This document shows, in pieces, positions 8,980-17,510 of a stretch of DNA of 64,000 nucleotides (its first letter is position 1; each line of letters opens with the position of its first letter). The translations under genes and the position numbers were made by a program. The notes below the pieces were generated by a model. That model did not search any database. It worked only from the letters and a program-made list of their open reading frames with translations, and was not told the DNA's origin. This DNA comes from an uncultured Lachnospiraceae bacterium (GTDB lineage Bacteria > Bacillota > Clostridia > Lachnospirales > Lachnospiraceae): assembly GCA_910577735.1 (NCBI GenBank), contig CAJTOO010000006.1, positions 118,873 through 182,872 on the forward strand, written 5' to 3'.

Positions 8980-9295
8980 TGTGCAGGGAAAGGATAAGGT
9001 ATTGTCCATGCTGGGGCTCGCCGCCCGCTCCCGGAATGTTGTCAGTGGCGGATTTGCAACAGAGCAGGCAGTCAAAGGCGGAAAAGCATGTCTGGTCATC
9101 ATAGCGGAGGATGCTTCGGAGAATACCAGAAAGAAGTATAGCAATATGTGTAAATTCTATAAGGTGCCCTATGCGTATCACGGCACCAAGGAGGTGCTGG
9201 GACACTCCATGGGCAAGGAAGAGAGATCGATTCTTGCTGTGACAGACAGGGGATTTGCAGATTCAATACAGAAGCATTTAGTAGATTCGGAATAG
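8972..9295 (+). CDS. ylxQ: YlxQ, L7Ae/L30e-family ribosomal-like protein
   Basis: A 107-residue protein of the L7Ae/L30e/S12e fold, which binds kink-turn RNA. Motifs include MLGLAARSRNVVSGG near residues 11-25 and GGKACLVIIAEDASENTRKK near 33-52. The ATG at 8972 is preferred over an upstream in-frame ATG at 8927 because GGAGG stands before it and the family begins at this point. It overlaps ylxR and abuts infB, as in most Firmicutes. Exact cellular role is not settled for the family. Confidence 0.92.
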   Translation: MNNVQGKDKVLSMLGLAARSRNVVSGGFATEQAVKGGKACLVIIAEDASENTRKKYSNMCKFYKVPYAYHGTKEVLGHSMGKEERSILAVTDRGFADSIQKHLVDSE

Positions 9296-9310
9296 TTGGA
9301 GGTAGTAAGT

Positions 9311-12268
9311 ATGGCGAAGATGAAAGTACATGAGCTGGCAAAAGAACTGGATAAGAAGAGTAAGGATCTGATTGATTTTTTGCAGGCTGAAGGATATGAA
9401 GTGAAAGTGGCACAAAGTTCCATCGAAGATGAAGCGATTGATCTTGTGCGCAGACAGTTTGGCAGTGCTGCAGCGCAGGACAGGAAGGAGCATAAGCAGG
9501 AGGTGAAGTCACAGGAGGACAATTCCGGACAGACGGAATCTAAGGCGCAGGAGAATGCTGACAGACCGGTGCAGGAAAATGCCAAAGCGGAATCTGGACC
9601 GGAGGATACACGGGATTCCAGGAAAGAAGCGCCGAAACAGGAGCAAAGACCGGATCGATCCAAAACGGAGCCGCCTAAGAAGAAAAAGATTATATTTGTA
9701 AGTAATCCACACAATTCCAAGATGCCGGGCCAGCGTCCTGCCCAGAGCGGCAGCACTGGCAATCGGAATCATAATGGCAGCGGCAATGGTAATGGGAATA
9801 ATACCAGACAGACGCCGAACGGCGCACGTCCCGTACAGGTGCAGAATGCCCCTCATAAGATTGTCAGGCCCACGCAGAAGCCCATTCCTGTAACCGCAGA
9901 GCCCTATGAAGTGCGCCAGCGTCAGCAGCAGGAGCGCAGAATGGAGCAGCGCCAGCAGGAGAAACGGGAACAGCGGGAGCAGAGGGAACAAAGGGAGCAG
10001 AACAGAAATGCGGCTGCGCCGGGACAGGGCAACAGACCTATGTCAGGACAGGGCAGCAGACCCATGTCAGGGCAGGGTAACAGACCTATGTCAGGACAGA
10101 GCGGCAGACCAGCCCCAGGGGGACAGGAGAGAACAGGAAATGCAGGAGATCATCGCAGACCTGAAGGCCAAAACAGGCCGTCTTATAACAATAATCAAAA
10201 TGATCGGGGCCGCAACGGCGGTAATGTCGGCGGTAACCGCGGCGGTGCAGGTGGTGAGCGCCCTCAGAGAGGAAATGGCGGGCCGGACAATAGATTTCGG
10301 AAAAATAACGGTCCGAAGGACTTTGTGCCCGAGGCACCTGTCAAGGACGTTGAGAAGCACAGGGATGAAGAAAAGCGCAGAACAAATCAGGACAGGGATA
10401 AACGCTCTAAGAAAGATCTGATCTACGAAGAGGATGAGGCAGCGATCAAGAGCCGTAATAAGGCGGGCAGATTCATCAAACCTGAGAAGAAAGCAGAAGA
10501 GAAAGTGGAAGAGCAGATTAAGGTCATCACGATACCGGAATCTCTGACCATCAAAGAGCTGGCAGACAAGATGAAGATTCAGCCTTCCGTGATCATCAAG
10601 AAGCTGTTCCTGCAGGGACAGATTGTGACTCTGAATTCAGAGATCAGCTTTGAGGATGCGGAGAATATTGCCATAGAATACGAAATTATCTGTGAAAAAG
10701 AAGTTAAGGTTGATGTGATAGAGGAATTGCTGAAGGAGGAAGAGGAGGATGCTTCCACCATGGTGACGCGTCCGCCGGTTATCTGTGTCATGGGACACGT
10801 AGATCACGGTAAAACTTCCCTTCTGGACGCTATCCGTAAGACCAATGTGACGGATAAAGAAGCGGGCGGTATCACACAGGCTATCGGTGCTTATACGGTG
10901 GCCGTCAAGGGACAGAGCATCACTTTCCTGGATACGCCCGGACATGAAGCATTTACGGCCATGCGTATGCGTGGCGCGAACTCTACGGACATTGCAGTCC
11001 TGGTGGTGGCGGCAGATGATGGTGTTATGCCTCAGACCGTGGAAGCAATCAACCATGCGAAAGCGGCAGGCATTGAGATCATTGTGGCGGTGAATAAGAT
11101 TGATAAGCCCAATGCCAATATAGACCGCGTGAAACAGGAAATGACAGAATATGAACTGATTCCGGTAGACTGGGGCGGGACCACGGAGTTCGTGCCTGTG
11201 TCAGCTAAGTCCGGAGAAGGGATTGAGAATCTGTTGGAGACCATTCTGCTTACTGCAGAGATCATGGAACTTAAGGCGAATCCGGACAGAAATGCCAGAG
11301 GTCTGGTCATTGAGGCGGAGCTTGACAAAGGCCGCGGCCCTGTGGCAACGGTGCTGGTACAAAAGGGTACGCTTCATGTGGGTGACTTTATCTCCGCAGG
11401 GGCAAGCCACGGCAAGGTAAGAGCCATGATTGATGACAAGGGCAGACGTGTGAAAGAGGCAATACCTTCCACACCGGTAGAGATATTAGGACTTTCCGAT
11501 GTGCCAAGTGCGGGCGAGGTATTCATTGTCCATGAAAATGACAAGAGCGCGAAGTCCTATGCAGAAACTTACATGGCACAGCATAAAGAAGAAATGCTTG
11601 CAGATACTAAGACCAGAATGTCCCTGGATGATCTGTTTAACCAGATTCAGGAGGGCAATCTGAAAGAGCTGAACCTGATCGTCAAAGCGGACGTACAGGG
11701 AAGTGTGGAAGCAGTAAAACAAAGTCTGCTGAAGCTGACCAATGAGGAAGTGGTGGTGAAATGTATCCACGGCGGCGTGGGTGCCATCAACGAGTCGGAT
11801 GTATCCTTGGCTTCTGCATCTTCGGCAATCATCATCGGCTTTAATGTAAGGCCGGATGCCACCGCCAAGACTGTGGCGGAGCGCGAAGGCGTGGATGTGA
11901 GACTCTACAAGGTCATTTACCAGGCCATTGAGGACATTGAAGCTGCCATGAAGGGAATGCTGGATCCGATCTTCGAGGAGAAGGTGATCGGTCATGCCGA
12001 GGTACGTCAGATCTTTAAGGCTTCCGCAATCGGTAATATTGCCGGTTCCTATGTATTGGACGGTGAATTCCAGAGAGGCTGCAAGATTCGCATCCGCAGA
12101 GGCGATGAGCAGATTTACGAGGGTGAGCTTGCCTCTCTGAAGAGATTTAAGGACGATGTGAAGGAAGTCAGGGCTGGATTCGAGTGCGGTCTCGTGTTCG
12201 ACGGATTCGATAAGATGCAGGAACTGGATATTGTAGAAGCCTATATCATGGTAGAGGTGCCAAGATAG
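9311..12268 (+). CDS. infB: Translation initiation factor IF-2
   Basis: A 985-residue GTPase that brings initiator tRNA to the 30S subunit. The C-terminal half holds the G domain: G1 GHVDHGKTS near residue 495, G3 DTPGHEAF near 541, G4 NKID near 595, then the beta-barrel and tRNA-binding C domains. The N-terminal 400 residues are a long, low-complexity Gln/Arg/Gly/Asn-rich linker, including four near-identical 8-residue units (GQGNRPMS type) encoded at about 10021-10115. This linker is long for the family. ATG 9311 follows GGAGGTA; an in-frame TTG at 9296 is less likely. Confidence 0.97.
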   Translation: MAKMKVHELAKELDKKSKDLIDFLQAEGYEVKVAQSSIEDEAIDLVRRQFGSAAAQDRKEHKQEVKSQEDNSGQTESKAQENADRPVQENAKAESGPEDTRDSRKEAPKQEQRPDRSKTEPPKKKKIIFVSNPHNSKMPGQRPAQSGSTGNRNHNGSGNGNGNNTRQTPNGARPVQVQNAPHKIVRPTQKPIPVTAEPYEVRQRQQQERRMEQRQQEKREQREQREQREQNRNAAAPGQGNRPMSGQGSRPMSGQGNRPMSGQSGRPAPGGQERTGNAGDHRRPEGQNRPSYNNNQNDRGRNGGNVGGNRGGAGGERPQRGNGGPDNRFRKNNGPKDFVPEAPVKDVEKHRDEEKRRTNQDRDKRSKKDLIYEEDEAAIKSRNKAGRFIKPEKKAEEKVEEQIKVITIPESLTIKELADKMKIQPSVIIKKLFLQGQIVTLNSEISFEDAENIAIEYEIICEKEVKVDVIEELLKEEEEDASTMVTRPPVICVMGHVDHGKTSLLDAIRKTNVTDKEAGGITQAIGAYTVAVKGQSITFLDTPGHEAFTAMRMRGANSTDIAVLVVAADDGVMPQTVEAINHAKAAGIEIIVAVNKIDKPNANIDRVKQEMTEYELIPVDWGGTTEFVPVSAKSGEGIENLLETILLTAEIMELKANPDRNARGLVIEAELDKGRGPVATVLVQKGTLHVGDFISAGASHGKVRAMIDDKGRRVKEAIPSTPVEILGLSDVPSAGEVFIVHENDKSAKSYAETYMAQHKEEMLADTKTRMSLDDLFNQIQEGNLKELNLIVKADVQGSVEAVKQSLLKLTNEEVVVKCIHGGVGAINESDVSLASASSAIIIGFNVRPDATAKTVAEREGVDVRLYKVIYQAIEDIEAAMKGMLDPIFEEKVIGHAEVRQIFKASAIGNIAGSYVLDGEFQRGCKIRIRRGDEQIYEGELASLKRFKDDVKEVRAGFECGLVFDGFDKMQELDIVEAYIMVEVPR
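10021..10115 (+). repeat. 24-bp tandem repeats inside infB
   Basis: Four consecutive 24-bp units encode GQGNRPMS, GQGSRPMS, GQGNRPMS and a diverged GQSGRPAP. They lie in the disordered N-terminal linker of IF-2. Repeat number may differ between strains. Confidence 0.75.
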
Positions 12269-12305
12269 CAGGGTGAATTGATTTCAGTAGGAAGGGGCTG
12301 GGATT

Positions 12306-12710
12306 ATGCGTAAGAACAGTGTGAAAAATACCCGGATTAACGGAGAAGTACAGCGTGAACTGGCGGAAATCATCAGGGGAGGCATCAAGGATCCCAGGAT
12401 TGCGCCAATGACCTCTGTAGTGGCTGTGGAAGTGGCGCCTGATTTAAAGACCTGCAAGGCGTGGGTCAGCGTTCTTGGAGATGAAAAGGCGCAGGCAGAT
12501 ACCCTTGCAGGGCTTAGAAGTGCAGAGGGGTTTATCCGGGGCAGACTGGCGAAGACCATCAATCTGCGTAATACTCCTCAGATTACTTTTATTATGGATC
12601 AATCCATTGCCTACGGCGTTACTATGTCAAAGCGGATTGAGGAAGTGGTGGCGACAGACCGAAAAGAATCAGAGGCAGATGAGGTAGATGGCAATGAAGA
12701 TAATCAGTGA
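12306..12710 (+). CDS. rbfA: Ribosome-binding factor A
   Basis: A 134-residue KH-type protein that helps 16S rRNA 5'-end maturation and cold adaptation of the 30S subunit. Family pattern: N-terminal RINGEVQRELAEIIRGGIKDPR, then the middle DLKTCKAWVSVLGDE, then C-terminal RNTPQITFIMDQSIAYG. Normal length. Its 3' end overlaps the start of the DHH phosphoesterase gene by 23 nt. Confidence 0.94.
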   Translation: MRKNSVKNTRINGEVQRELAEIIRGGIKDPRIAPMTSVVAVEVAPDLKTCKAWVSVLGDEKAQADTLAGLRSAEGFIRGRLAKTINLRNTPQITFIMDQSIAYGVTMSKRIEEVVATDRKESEADEVDGNEDNQ

Positions 12711-13662
12711 AGTAAAAGATGCAAAGAAGATAGCGATTGGCGGACATGTGAGGCCTGACGGAGACTGTGTGTGTTCTGTCATGGCCCTGTACCGCTATCT
12801 GCAGAAAGAACTGCCAGAGACACAGATTGATGTTTATCTGGAAAAGCCGGCAGCGGTCTTTGACTGTATTCAAGACATAGATAAGATTTGTTCTGATTTC
12901 CAGACAGATCAGGTGTACGATGTTTTCTTCGCCCTGGATAGTAATGATGAGCGGCTTGGTGATGCGCTGTCAATTTATCAAAAGGCTGGCAGACGGATCA
13001 ACATAGATCATCACATCAGCAATACCGGATGCGGCGATCTGAATATCATCGAACCCCAGAGAAGTTCCACAGCGGAACTCTTATATGATCTGATGGATCC
13101 GGAGAAGGTGGACGAGGAGATTGCGAAGGCAGTCTATCTGGGAATTGCTCATGACACGGGAGTGTTCCGGTATTCTAATACTTCCCCCCATACGATGGAG
13201 ATGGCAGCGAAATTACTCAGGTTTGGATTTGATTTCTCCGCGTTGCTTGAGCATACCTTTTATGAAAAGACATATGTACAGACCCAGATTATGGGCAGGG
13301 CGGTGCTGGAAAGTGTCCGTTTTATGAATGACCGCTGTATCGTCAGCATGGTGAGCCGCCGTATGATGGACTTCTATCAGGTGAACACCAAGGATTTGGA
13401 CGGTATTGTGAATCAGCTGCAGGTGGTGAGCGGTGTGGACTGTGCAATCTTTATGTACGAAATCGGTACGTTACAATATAAAGTGAGTATGCGTTCCAAC
13501 GGTAAGGTAAATGTGGCGGATGTGGCCGTGAAATTCGGCGGGGGAGGTCATGTGCGGGCAGCAGGCTGCACCATGAATGGTACATATCATGACAATATCA
13601 ACAATCTGTCCAGGGAGATTGCAGGGCAGATGAAGAGAGCAGAACAAAAGGAACGGGCATAG
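12688..13662 (+). CDS. nrnA: DHH/DHHA1 phosphoesterase (NrnA-type nanoRNase/pAp phosphatase)
   Basis: A 324-residue cytosolic enzyme of the DHH superfamily that degrades short RNA oligomers and, in NrnA, 3'-phosphoadenosine 5'-phosphate. Metal-binding motifs are visible: GGHVRPDGDC near residue 17, ALDSNDERLG near 77, the DHH motif in INIDHHISN near 105, and the C-terminal DHHA1 loop FGGGGHVRAAGC near 283. The start at 12688 (MAMK) has a second ATG at 12694. The gene overlaps rbfA and is followed by truB after 3 nt, so it belongs to the operon. Confidence 0.92.
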   Translation: MAMKIISEVKDAKKIAIGGHVRPDGDCVCSVMALYRYLQKELPETQIDVYLEKPAAVFDCIQDIDKICSDFQTDQVYDVFFALDSNDERLGDALSIYQKAGRRINIDHHISNTGCGDLNIIEPQRSSTAELLYDLMDPEKVDEEIAKAVYLGIAHDTGVFRYSNTSPHTMEMAAKLLRFGFDFSALLEHTFYEKTYVQTQIMGRAVLESVRFMNDRCIVSMVSRRMMDFYQVNTKDLDGIVNQLQVVSGVDCAIFMYEIGTLQYKVSMRSNGKVNVADVAVKFGGGGHVRAAGCTMNGTYHDNINNLSREIAGQMKRAEQKERA

Positions 13663-13665
13663 CAT

Positions 13666-14589
13666 ATGACAGGGACTTTTGTATATAACGGAATCATCAA
13701 TGTGTATAAAGAAGCGGGCTTCACGTCCCATGATGTGGTGGCCAGGCTCCGGGGAATCTGTAAACAGAAGAAAATCGGGCATACAGGAACACTCGACCCG
13801 GATGCGGTCGGCGTGCTTCCTGTATGTTTCGGTTCAGGCACCAAACTGTGCGATATGCTGACGGACTGGGATAAGGAATATATTGCGGTTCTTAAGCTGG
13901 GTATCACCACAGACACGCAGGATTTGTCCGGAAAAGTGTTGACGCAGGCTGAGCCTGCACAGATGACGGCACTGACGAAGGAGGCTGTGGAGCGAGCTGT
14001 AATGGGCTTTGCAGGGGCGTATCAGCAGATTCCGCCCATGTATTCAGCGCTCAAGGTAAATGGAAAAAAACTCTATGAGCTGGCCAGAGCAGGAAAAGAA
14101 GTGGAACGGAAAGCCAGGCCCGTGCAGATTAAAGAGATAGAAATAGAGGAGATGACGCTTCCCGAGGTGAAGTTTCGGGTGGTGTGTTCCAAGGGGACTT
14201 ATATCAGGACATTGTGCCATGATATCGGAGAGCGGCTGAGCTGCGGCGGTGCCATGAAATCACTGGTCAGAAGCCGGGTGGGAATCTTCAGGATGGAGGA
14301 TGCGCTGACTCTGGAGCAGATAGAGCGGCTTCGGGATGAAGGCGGGCTGTCCGGCGCTGTTTGGTCTCCGGATACTGTTTTCGAGGCGTGCAAGGCTGTC
14401 ACAGTGACCGGGCCGGGACAGCGGATGGCAGAGAATGGCAACCGGCTGCCGGCGGGATTGCTTGCGGAGAAAATTTTGCTGGCGGACGGGGAGCAGGTGA
14501 GAGTGTATGATGAGGCAGGCAGGTTCTACGGTATTTATCAATTTCAGGGAGAAGCCTGTGATTTAAAACCCCTAAAAATGTTTTTATAA
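13666..14589 (+). CDS. truB: tRNA pseudouridine(55) synthase TruB
   Basis: A 307-residue enzyme that makes pseudouridine 55 in the T loop of tRNAs. The catalytic aspartate lies in GHTGTLDPDAVGVLP near residues 38-52. Further family marks are YKEAGFTSHDVV near 13 and SKGTYIRTLCHDIG near 175. Length is normal for the bacterial form with a C-terminal PUA-like extension. Starts 3 nt after nrnA. Confidence 0.95.
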   Translation: MTGTFVYNGIINVYKEAGFTSHDVVARLRGICKQKKIGHTGTLDPDAVGVLPVCFGSGTKLCDMLTDWDKEYIAVLKLGITTDTQDLSGKVLTQAEPAQMTALTKEAVERAVMGFAGAYQQIPPMYSALKVNGKKLYELARAGKEVERKARPVQIKEIEIEEMTLPEVKFRVVCSKGTYIRTLCHDIGERLSCGGAMKSLVRSRVGIFRMEDALTLEQIERLRDEGGLSGAVWSPDTVFEACKAVTVTGPGQRMAENGNRLPAGLLAEKILLADGEQVRVYDEAGRFYGIYQFQGEACDLKPLKMFL

Positions 14590-14632
14590 GGAATTGGCGG
14601 TAAAGACGAGAGAGTACAGGCGGGATGACAGA

Positions 14633-15547
14633 ATGTTGATTGTAGAAAACACCACAGAATTTACCTTACAGACCAAAAGTGCTGTGGCATTGGGTAAATT
14701 TGACGGGATTCATCTGGGGCACAGGAAACTGTTAGAGAAGATACTGGAACAGAAGAAAGAGGGACTTGCGGCTGTGGTGTTCACGTTTGATACCTCGGCA
14801 GCCGCCTTTTTTGGCGGGGAAGATAAGGATCTCTCCACCAGGGCGGAAAAGAGGGCGGCTTTTGAACAGATGGGAGTGGATGTGCTGATTGAATTTCCGC
14901 TGAACAAGGAGACCGCGGCCACCGAGCCGGATGAGTTTGTCAGGCGGTATCTGAAAAGACAGATGCAGACGGCGTATCTGTGTGCGGGACCGGATATTTC
15001 TTTTGGCAGAAAGGGAGCAGGTGATCAGGCGCTTTTGACCCGTTATGCTGCAGAGTGCGGTTATCGGCTGGAACTGATTGAGAAGGTGCATGTGGACGGT
15101 GGGGAGGTCAGCTCTACCAGGGTACGCCAGGAGGTCCGTGAAGGGCGGATGGAGGCGGCTGCCCGCATGTTGGGACAGCCCTACAGCGTGAGCGGAAAGG
15201 TGGAGCATGGCAGACGGCTGGGGAGGACACTGGGAATGCCTACGGCCAATCTTGTACCGGAGGCAGACAAGCTTTTACCCCCAAACGGGGTTTATTATTC
15301 CAGTGTGTTTCTGGATGGCGTCTCCTACCGCGGCATTTCCAATATTGGCTGTAAGCCTACGGTGTCAAATGCCCATGTGATGGGGGTGGAGACATACCTT
15401 TATGATTTTGATGCATCGATTTATGGCAGGCAGATTATGGTACAGCTTCACGCCTTTCGCAGACCGGAGGAAAAATTTGAAAGTGTGGAGGCGCTGCGGG
15501 CACAGCTTGCAATGGATATCGTTGCGGGCAGGGAATTTGAAGCGTGA
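14633..15547 (+). CDS. ribF: Bifunctional riboflavin kinase/FAD synthetase
   Basis: About 304 residues. The N-terminal nucleotidyltransferase domain, which makes FAD from FMN, has the loop ALGKFDGIHLGHRKLL near residue 20; the C-terminal riboflavin kinase domain has GRRLGRTLGMPTANL near 205-220. ATG 14633 is chosen because RibF proteins usually begin about 15 residues before the GKFDG loop; an upstream in-frame TTG at 14594 would add 13 residues and has its possible ribosome site too close. Last gene of the operon started by rimP. Confidence 0.93.
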   Translation: MLIVENTTEFTLQTKSAVALGKFDGIHLGHRKLLEKILEQKKEGLAAVVFTFDTSAAAFFGGEDKDLSTRAEKRAAFEQMGVDVLIEFPLNKETAATEPDEFVRRYLKRQMQTAYLCAGPDISFGRKGAGDQALLTRYAAECGYRLELIEKVHVDGGEVSSTRVRQEVREGRMEAAARMLGQPYSVSGKVEHGRRLGRTLGMPTANLVPEADKLLPPNGVYYSSVFLDGVSYRGISNIGCKPTVSNAHVMGVETYLYDFDASIYGRQIMVQLHAFRRPEEKFESVEALRAQLAMDIVAGREFEA

Positions 15548-15587
15548 TGATAAGTGTCGATACGCGTCGGTTTTTTGTTGTAAGGGG

Positions 15588-15616
15588 TTGTAAGTATGTT
15601 TTTTTTTAGATACAAT
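15588..15616 (+). promoter_or_regulatory. Promoter of the Na/Pi cotransporter gene
   Basis: TTGTAA (15588-15593), 17-nt spacer that is T-rich, TACAAT (15611-15616), about 50 nt before the coding start. Confidence 0.6.
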
Positions 15617-15666
15617 AATAACGACGCTATTAATTTGAGGAACAAAGGAAGGAAACATAAACTGAG

Positions 15667-17304
15667 ATGAATCCTGCGATTATTCTTTCCATGGCAGGCG
15701 GCCTGGGACTGTTTTTGTATGGTATGCGCATTATGAGCGACAGCATTGAAAAGGTTGCCGGCGCAAAATTGAGAGGAGTTTTAGAGCGGCTGACGACGAA
15801 CCGCTTTATGGGAATTTTAGTGGGCGTATTTTTTACGGCAGTCATTCAGTCTTCGTCAGCGTGTACGGTTATGGTGGTCAGCTTCGTAAACTCCGGGCTG
15901 ATGAATCTGACACAGGCGGCGGGCGTGATCTTTGGCGCCAATATAGGTACTACAGTGACAGCCCTTCTGGTTTCTTTGAAATTGGAGAAGGCGGCGCCGG
16001 TATTTTTGCTGGTGGGCGTGTTGATTGTCATGTTCAGTAAGAAGCAGAAACTGTCCCGCTGGGGTGAGGTTATCATAGGTTTCGGTGTGCTGTTCATGGG
16101 GCTCAGCACCATGTCTGGCGCCATGTCCGGCATGAAAGATTCCCCGGCTGTCTTACATATGTTTGCATCTCTGCAGACGCCAATCCTCGCAGTCCTTCTG
16201 GGCACCGTCCTGACAGCTATTATCCAGAGTTCGTCGGTGACGGTCAGTATTATGGTCCTGCTTGCCAATCAGGGGCTGATGGGGATGGATATCTGTATGT
16301 TTATTATTCTGGGCTGTAATATCGGTGCCTGTACTTCCGCTTTGCTGGCTTCTTTGAATGGTAAGAAAGATGCCAAGCGCGCAGCGGCGATTCATTTGAT
16401 TTTCAATGTGATTGGTACGATTATCGTTTATATAATCTTTACGCTGGCTGTCAGCCAGGTGGTGGCGGGCATTTCAATGATTGCCCACAATGATCCGGGA
16501 CGTGTGGTGGCCTATGCGCATATTGCCATCAAGGTATTCCAGGTTATCATCATGATGCCGTTTATCAAGGGGATTGTGAAACTGACTTATCTGCTGGTAC
16601 CGGGCAACGATAAGAAAGTGGGATATCGGGACAGCTATCAGCTTAAATATATTGGTGAGAAAGTGGTCTTAAATCCTGCCACGGCTGTGGTAGAGGTTAT
16701 TAAGGAGTTAGACCGCATGGCTTCCCTGGCTGATGAGAATCTGAACCGTGCGATGAATACCCTGATGACGTTAGATCAGGAGGAGATCGAGGAAGTCTAT
16801 GAAGTGGAGAAGAACATCGACTTCTTAAGCCATGCCATTACCAATTATCTGGTGAAGATCAACCAGACCACACTGCCTATTGAGGACTTGAAAGGTATTG
16901 GCGCGCTCTTCCACGTGGTCAATGATATTGAAAGAATCGGCGATCACGCGGAGAATATTGCGGATGCGGCAAAGCGCAGGATAGAGACGGGCGTAGAGTT
17001 CTCCAAGGCTGCGCAGAGAGAGATGGGCGAGATGATAGATATGGTCAACACCATATTGCATTTCTCCGTTGACATGTTTGTCAAGAGCACAGAGGAGCAT
17101 GTGGAGGATATCAGGCATCTGGAGGAGGCTATCGACGAGAAAGAGAAAGAGTTGCAGAAGAGGCATATCAGCAGACTTTCCAACAATGAGTGCACACCCG
17201 AAGCGGGGGCCCTCTTCTCAGAGGTGGTATCAGGTTTGGAGAGAGTGGCGGATCATGCCACCAATATCGCTTTTGCCAATACATATTATGAGACTGTGAT
17301 GTAG
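15667..17304 (+). CDS. Na/Pi-cotransporter family protein with C-terminal PhoU domain
   Basis: A 545-residue protein with an N-terminal membrane part (about 1-320) made of two inverted Na/Pi repeats. Each has the signature QSSS: AVIQSSSACTVMVV near residue 59 and AIIQSSSVTVSIMV near 182. The soluble C-terminal part (about 345-545) is a PhoU-like helical bundle with paired motifs HVVNDIERIGDHAENIA and GLERVADHATNIA. Members take up phosphate with sodium or act in phosphate or cyclic-di-nucleotide signalling; which applies is unknown. Full length, with its own promoter and terminator, so monocistronic. Confidence 0.92.
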   Translation: MNPAIILSMAGGLGLFLYGMRIMSDSIEKVAGAKLRGVLERLTTNRFMGILVGVFFTAVIQSSSACTVMVVSFVNSGLMNLTQAAGVIFGANIGTTVTALLVSLKLEKAAPVFLLVGVLIVMFSKKQKLSRWGEVIIGFGVLFMGLSTMSGAMSGMKDSPAVLHMFASLQTPILAVLLGTVLTAIIQSSSVTVSIMVLLANQGLMGMDICMFIILGCNIGACTSALLASLNGKKDAKRAAAIHLIFNVIGTIIVYIIFTLAVSQVVAGISMIAHNDPGRVVAYAHIAIKVFQVIIMMPFIKGIVKLTYLLVPGNDKKVGYRDSYQLKYIGEKVVLNPATAVVEVIKELDRMASLADENLNRAMNTLMTLDQEEIEEVYEVEKNIDFLSHAITNYLVKINQTTLPIEDLKGIGALFHVVNDIERIGDHAENIADAAKRRIETGVEFSKAAQREMGEMIDMVNTILHFSVDMFVKSTEEHVEDIRHLEEAIDEKEKELQKRHISRLSNNECTPEAGALFSEVVSGLERVADHATNIAFANTYYETVM

Positions 17305-17316
17305 AGAGGAACAGGA

Positions 17317-17359
17317 AAAGGATGCCGGAAAGCCTGTGGGTGCAACGGCATCCTTTTTT
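17317..17359 (+). terminator. Rho-independent terminator after the Na/Pi cotransporter gene
   Basis: An 11-bp perfect stem (17317-17327 with 17346-17356), an 18-nt loop and a T-run. Confidence 0.88.
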
Positions 17360-17418
17360 GTGATTTTCTTTCTGCGTCAGATAGCCGTAAGCCTGCAAAA
17401 TAAAAAATCGCACAGGGA

Positions 17419-17447
17419 TTGACAAAGCCTTATGGACTTGTTATAAT
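17419..17447 (+). promoter_or_regulatory. Perfect-consensus sigma-A promoter of the NlpC/P60 gene
   Basis: TTGACA (17419-17424), exactly 17 nt, TATAAT (17442-17447): both hexamers match consensus fully. Three TRTTAC motifs (17459, 17470, 17479) lie just downstream and may be a control site. Confidence 0.9.
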
Positions 17448-17458
17448 AACTTCGAAAT

Positions 17459-17484
17459 TGTTACAGAATTATTACGAATGTTAC
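17459..17484 (+). promoter_or_regulatory. WalR-like direct repeats downstream of the NlpC/P60 promoter
   Basis: TGTTAC (17459), TATTAC (17470, period 11) and TGTTAC (17479). The first pair resembles the WalR (YycF) site, two TGTWAH hexamers separated by 5 nt, with one mismatch in the second. Placed at about +5 to +30 of the transcript, where binding would be expected to block transcription. Confidence 0.4.
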
Positions 17485-17510
17485 AAATATAATGAGAGGA
17501 CAATCCTTCA

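Noticed and set aside
15548..15577. Terminator directly after ribF.
   Set aside because: There is a T-run but only about three base pairs of stem ahead of it.
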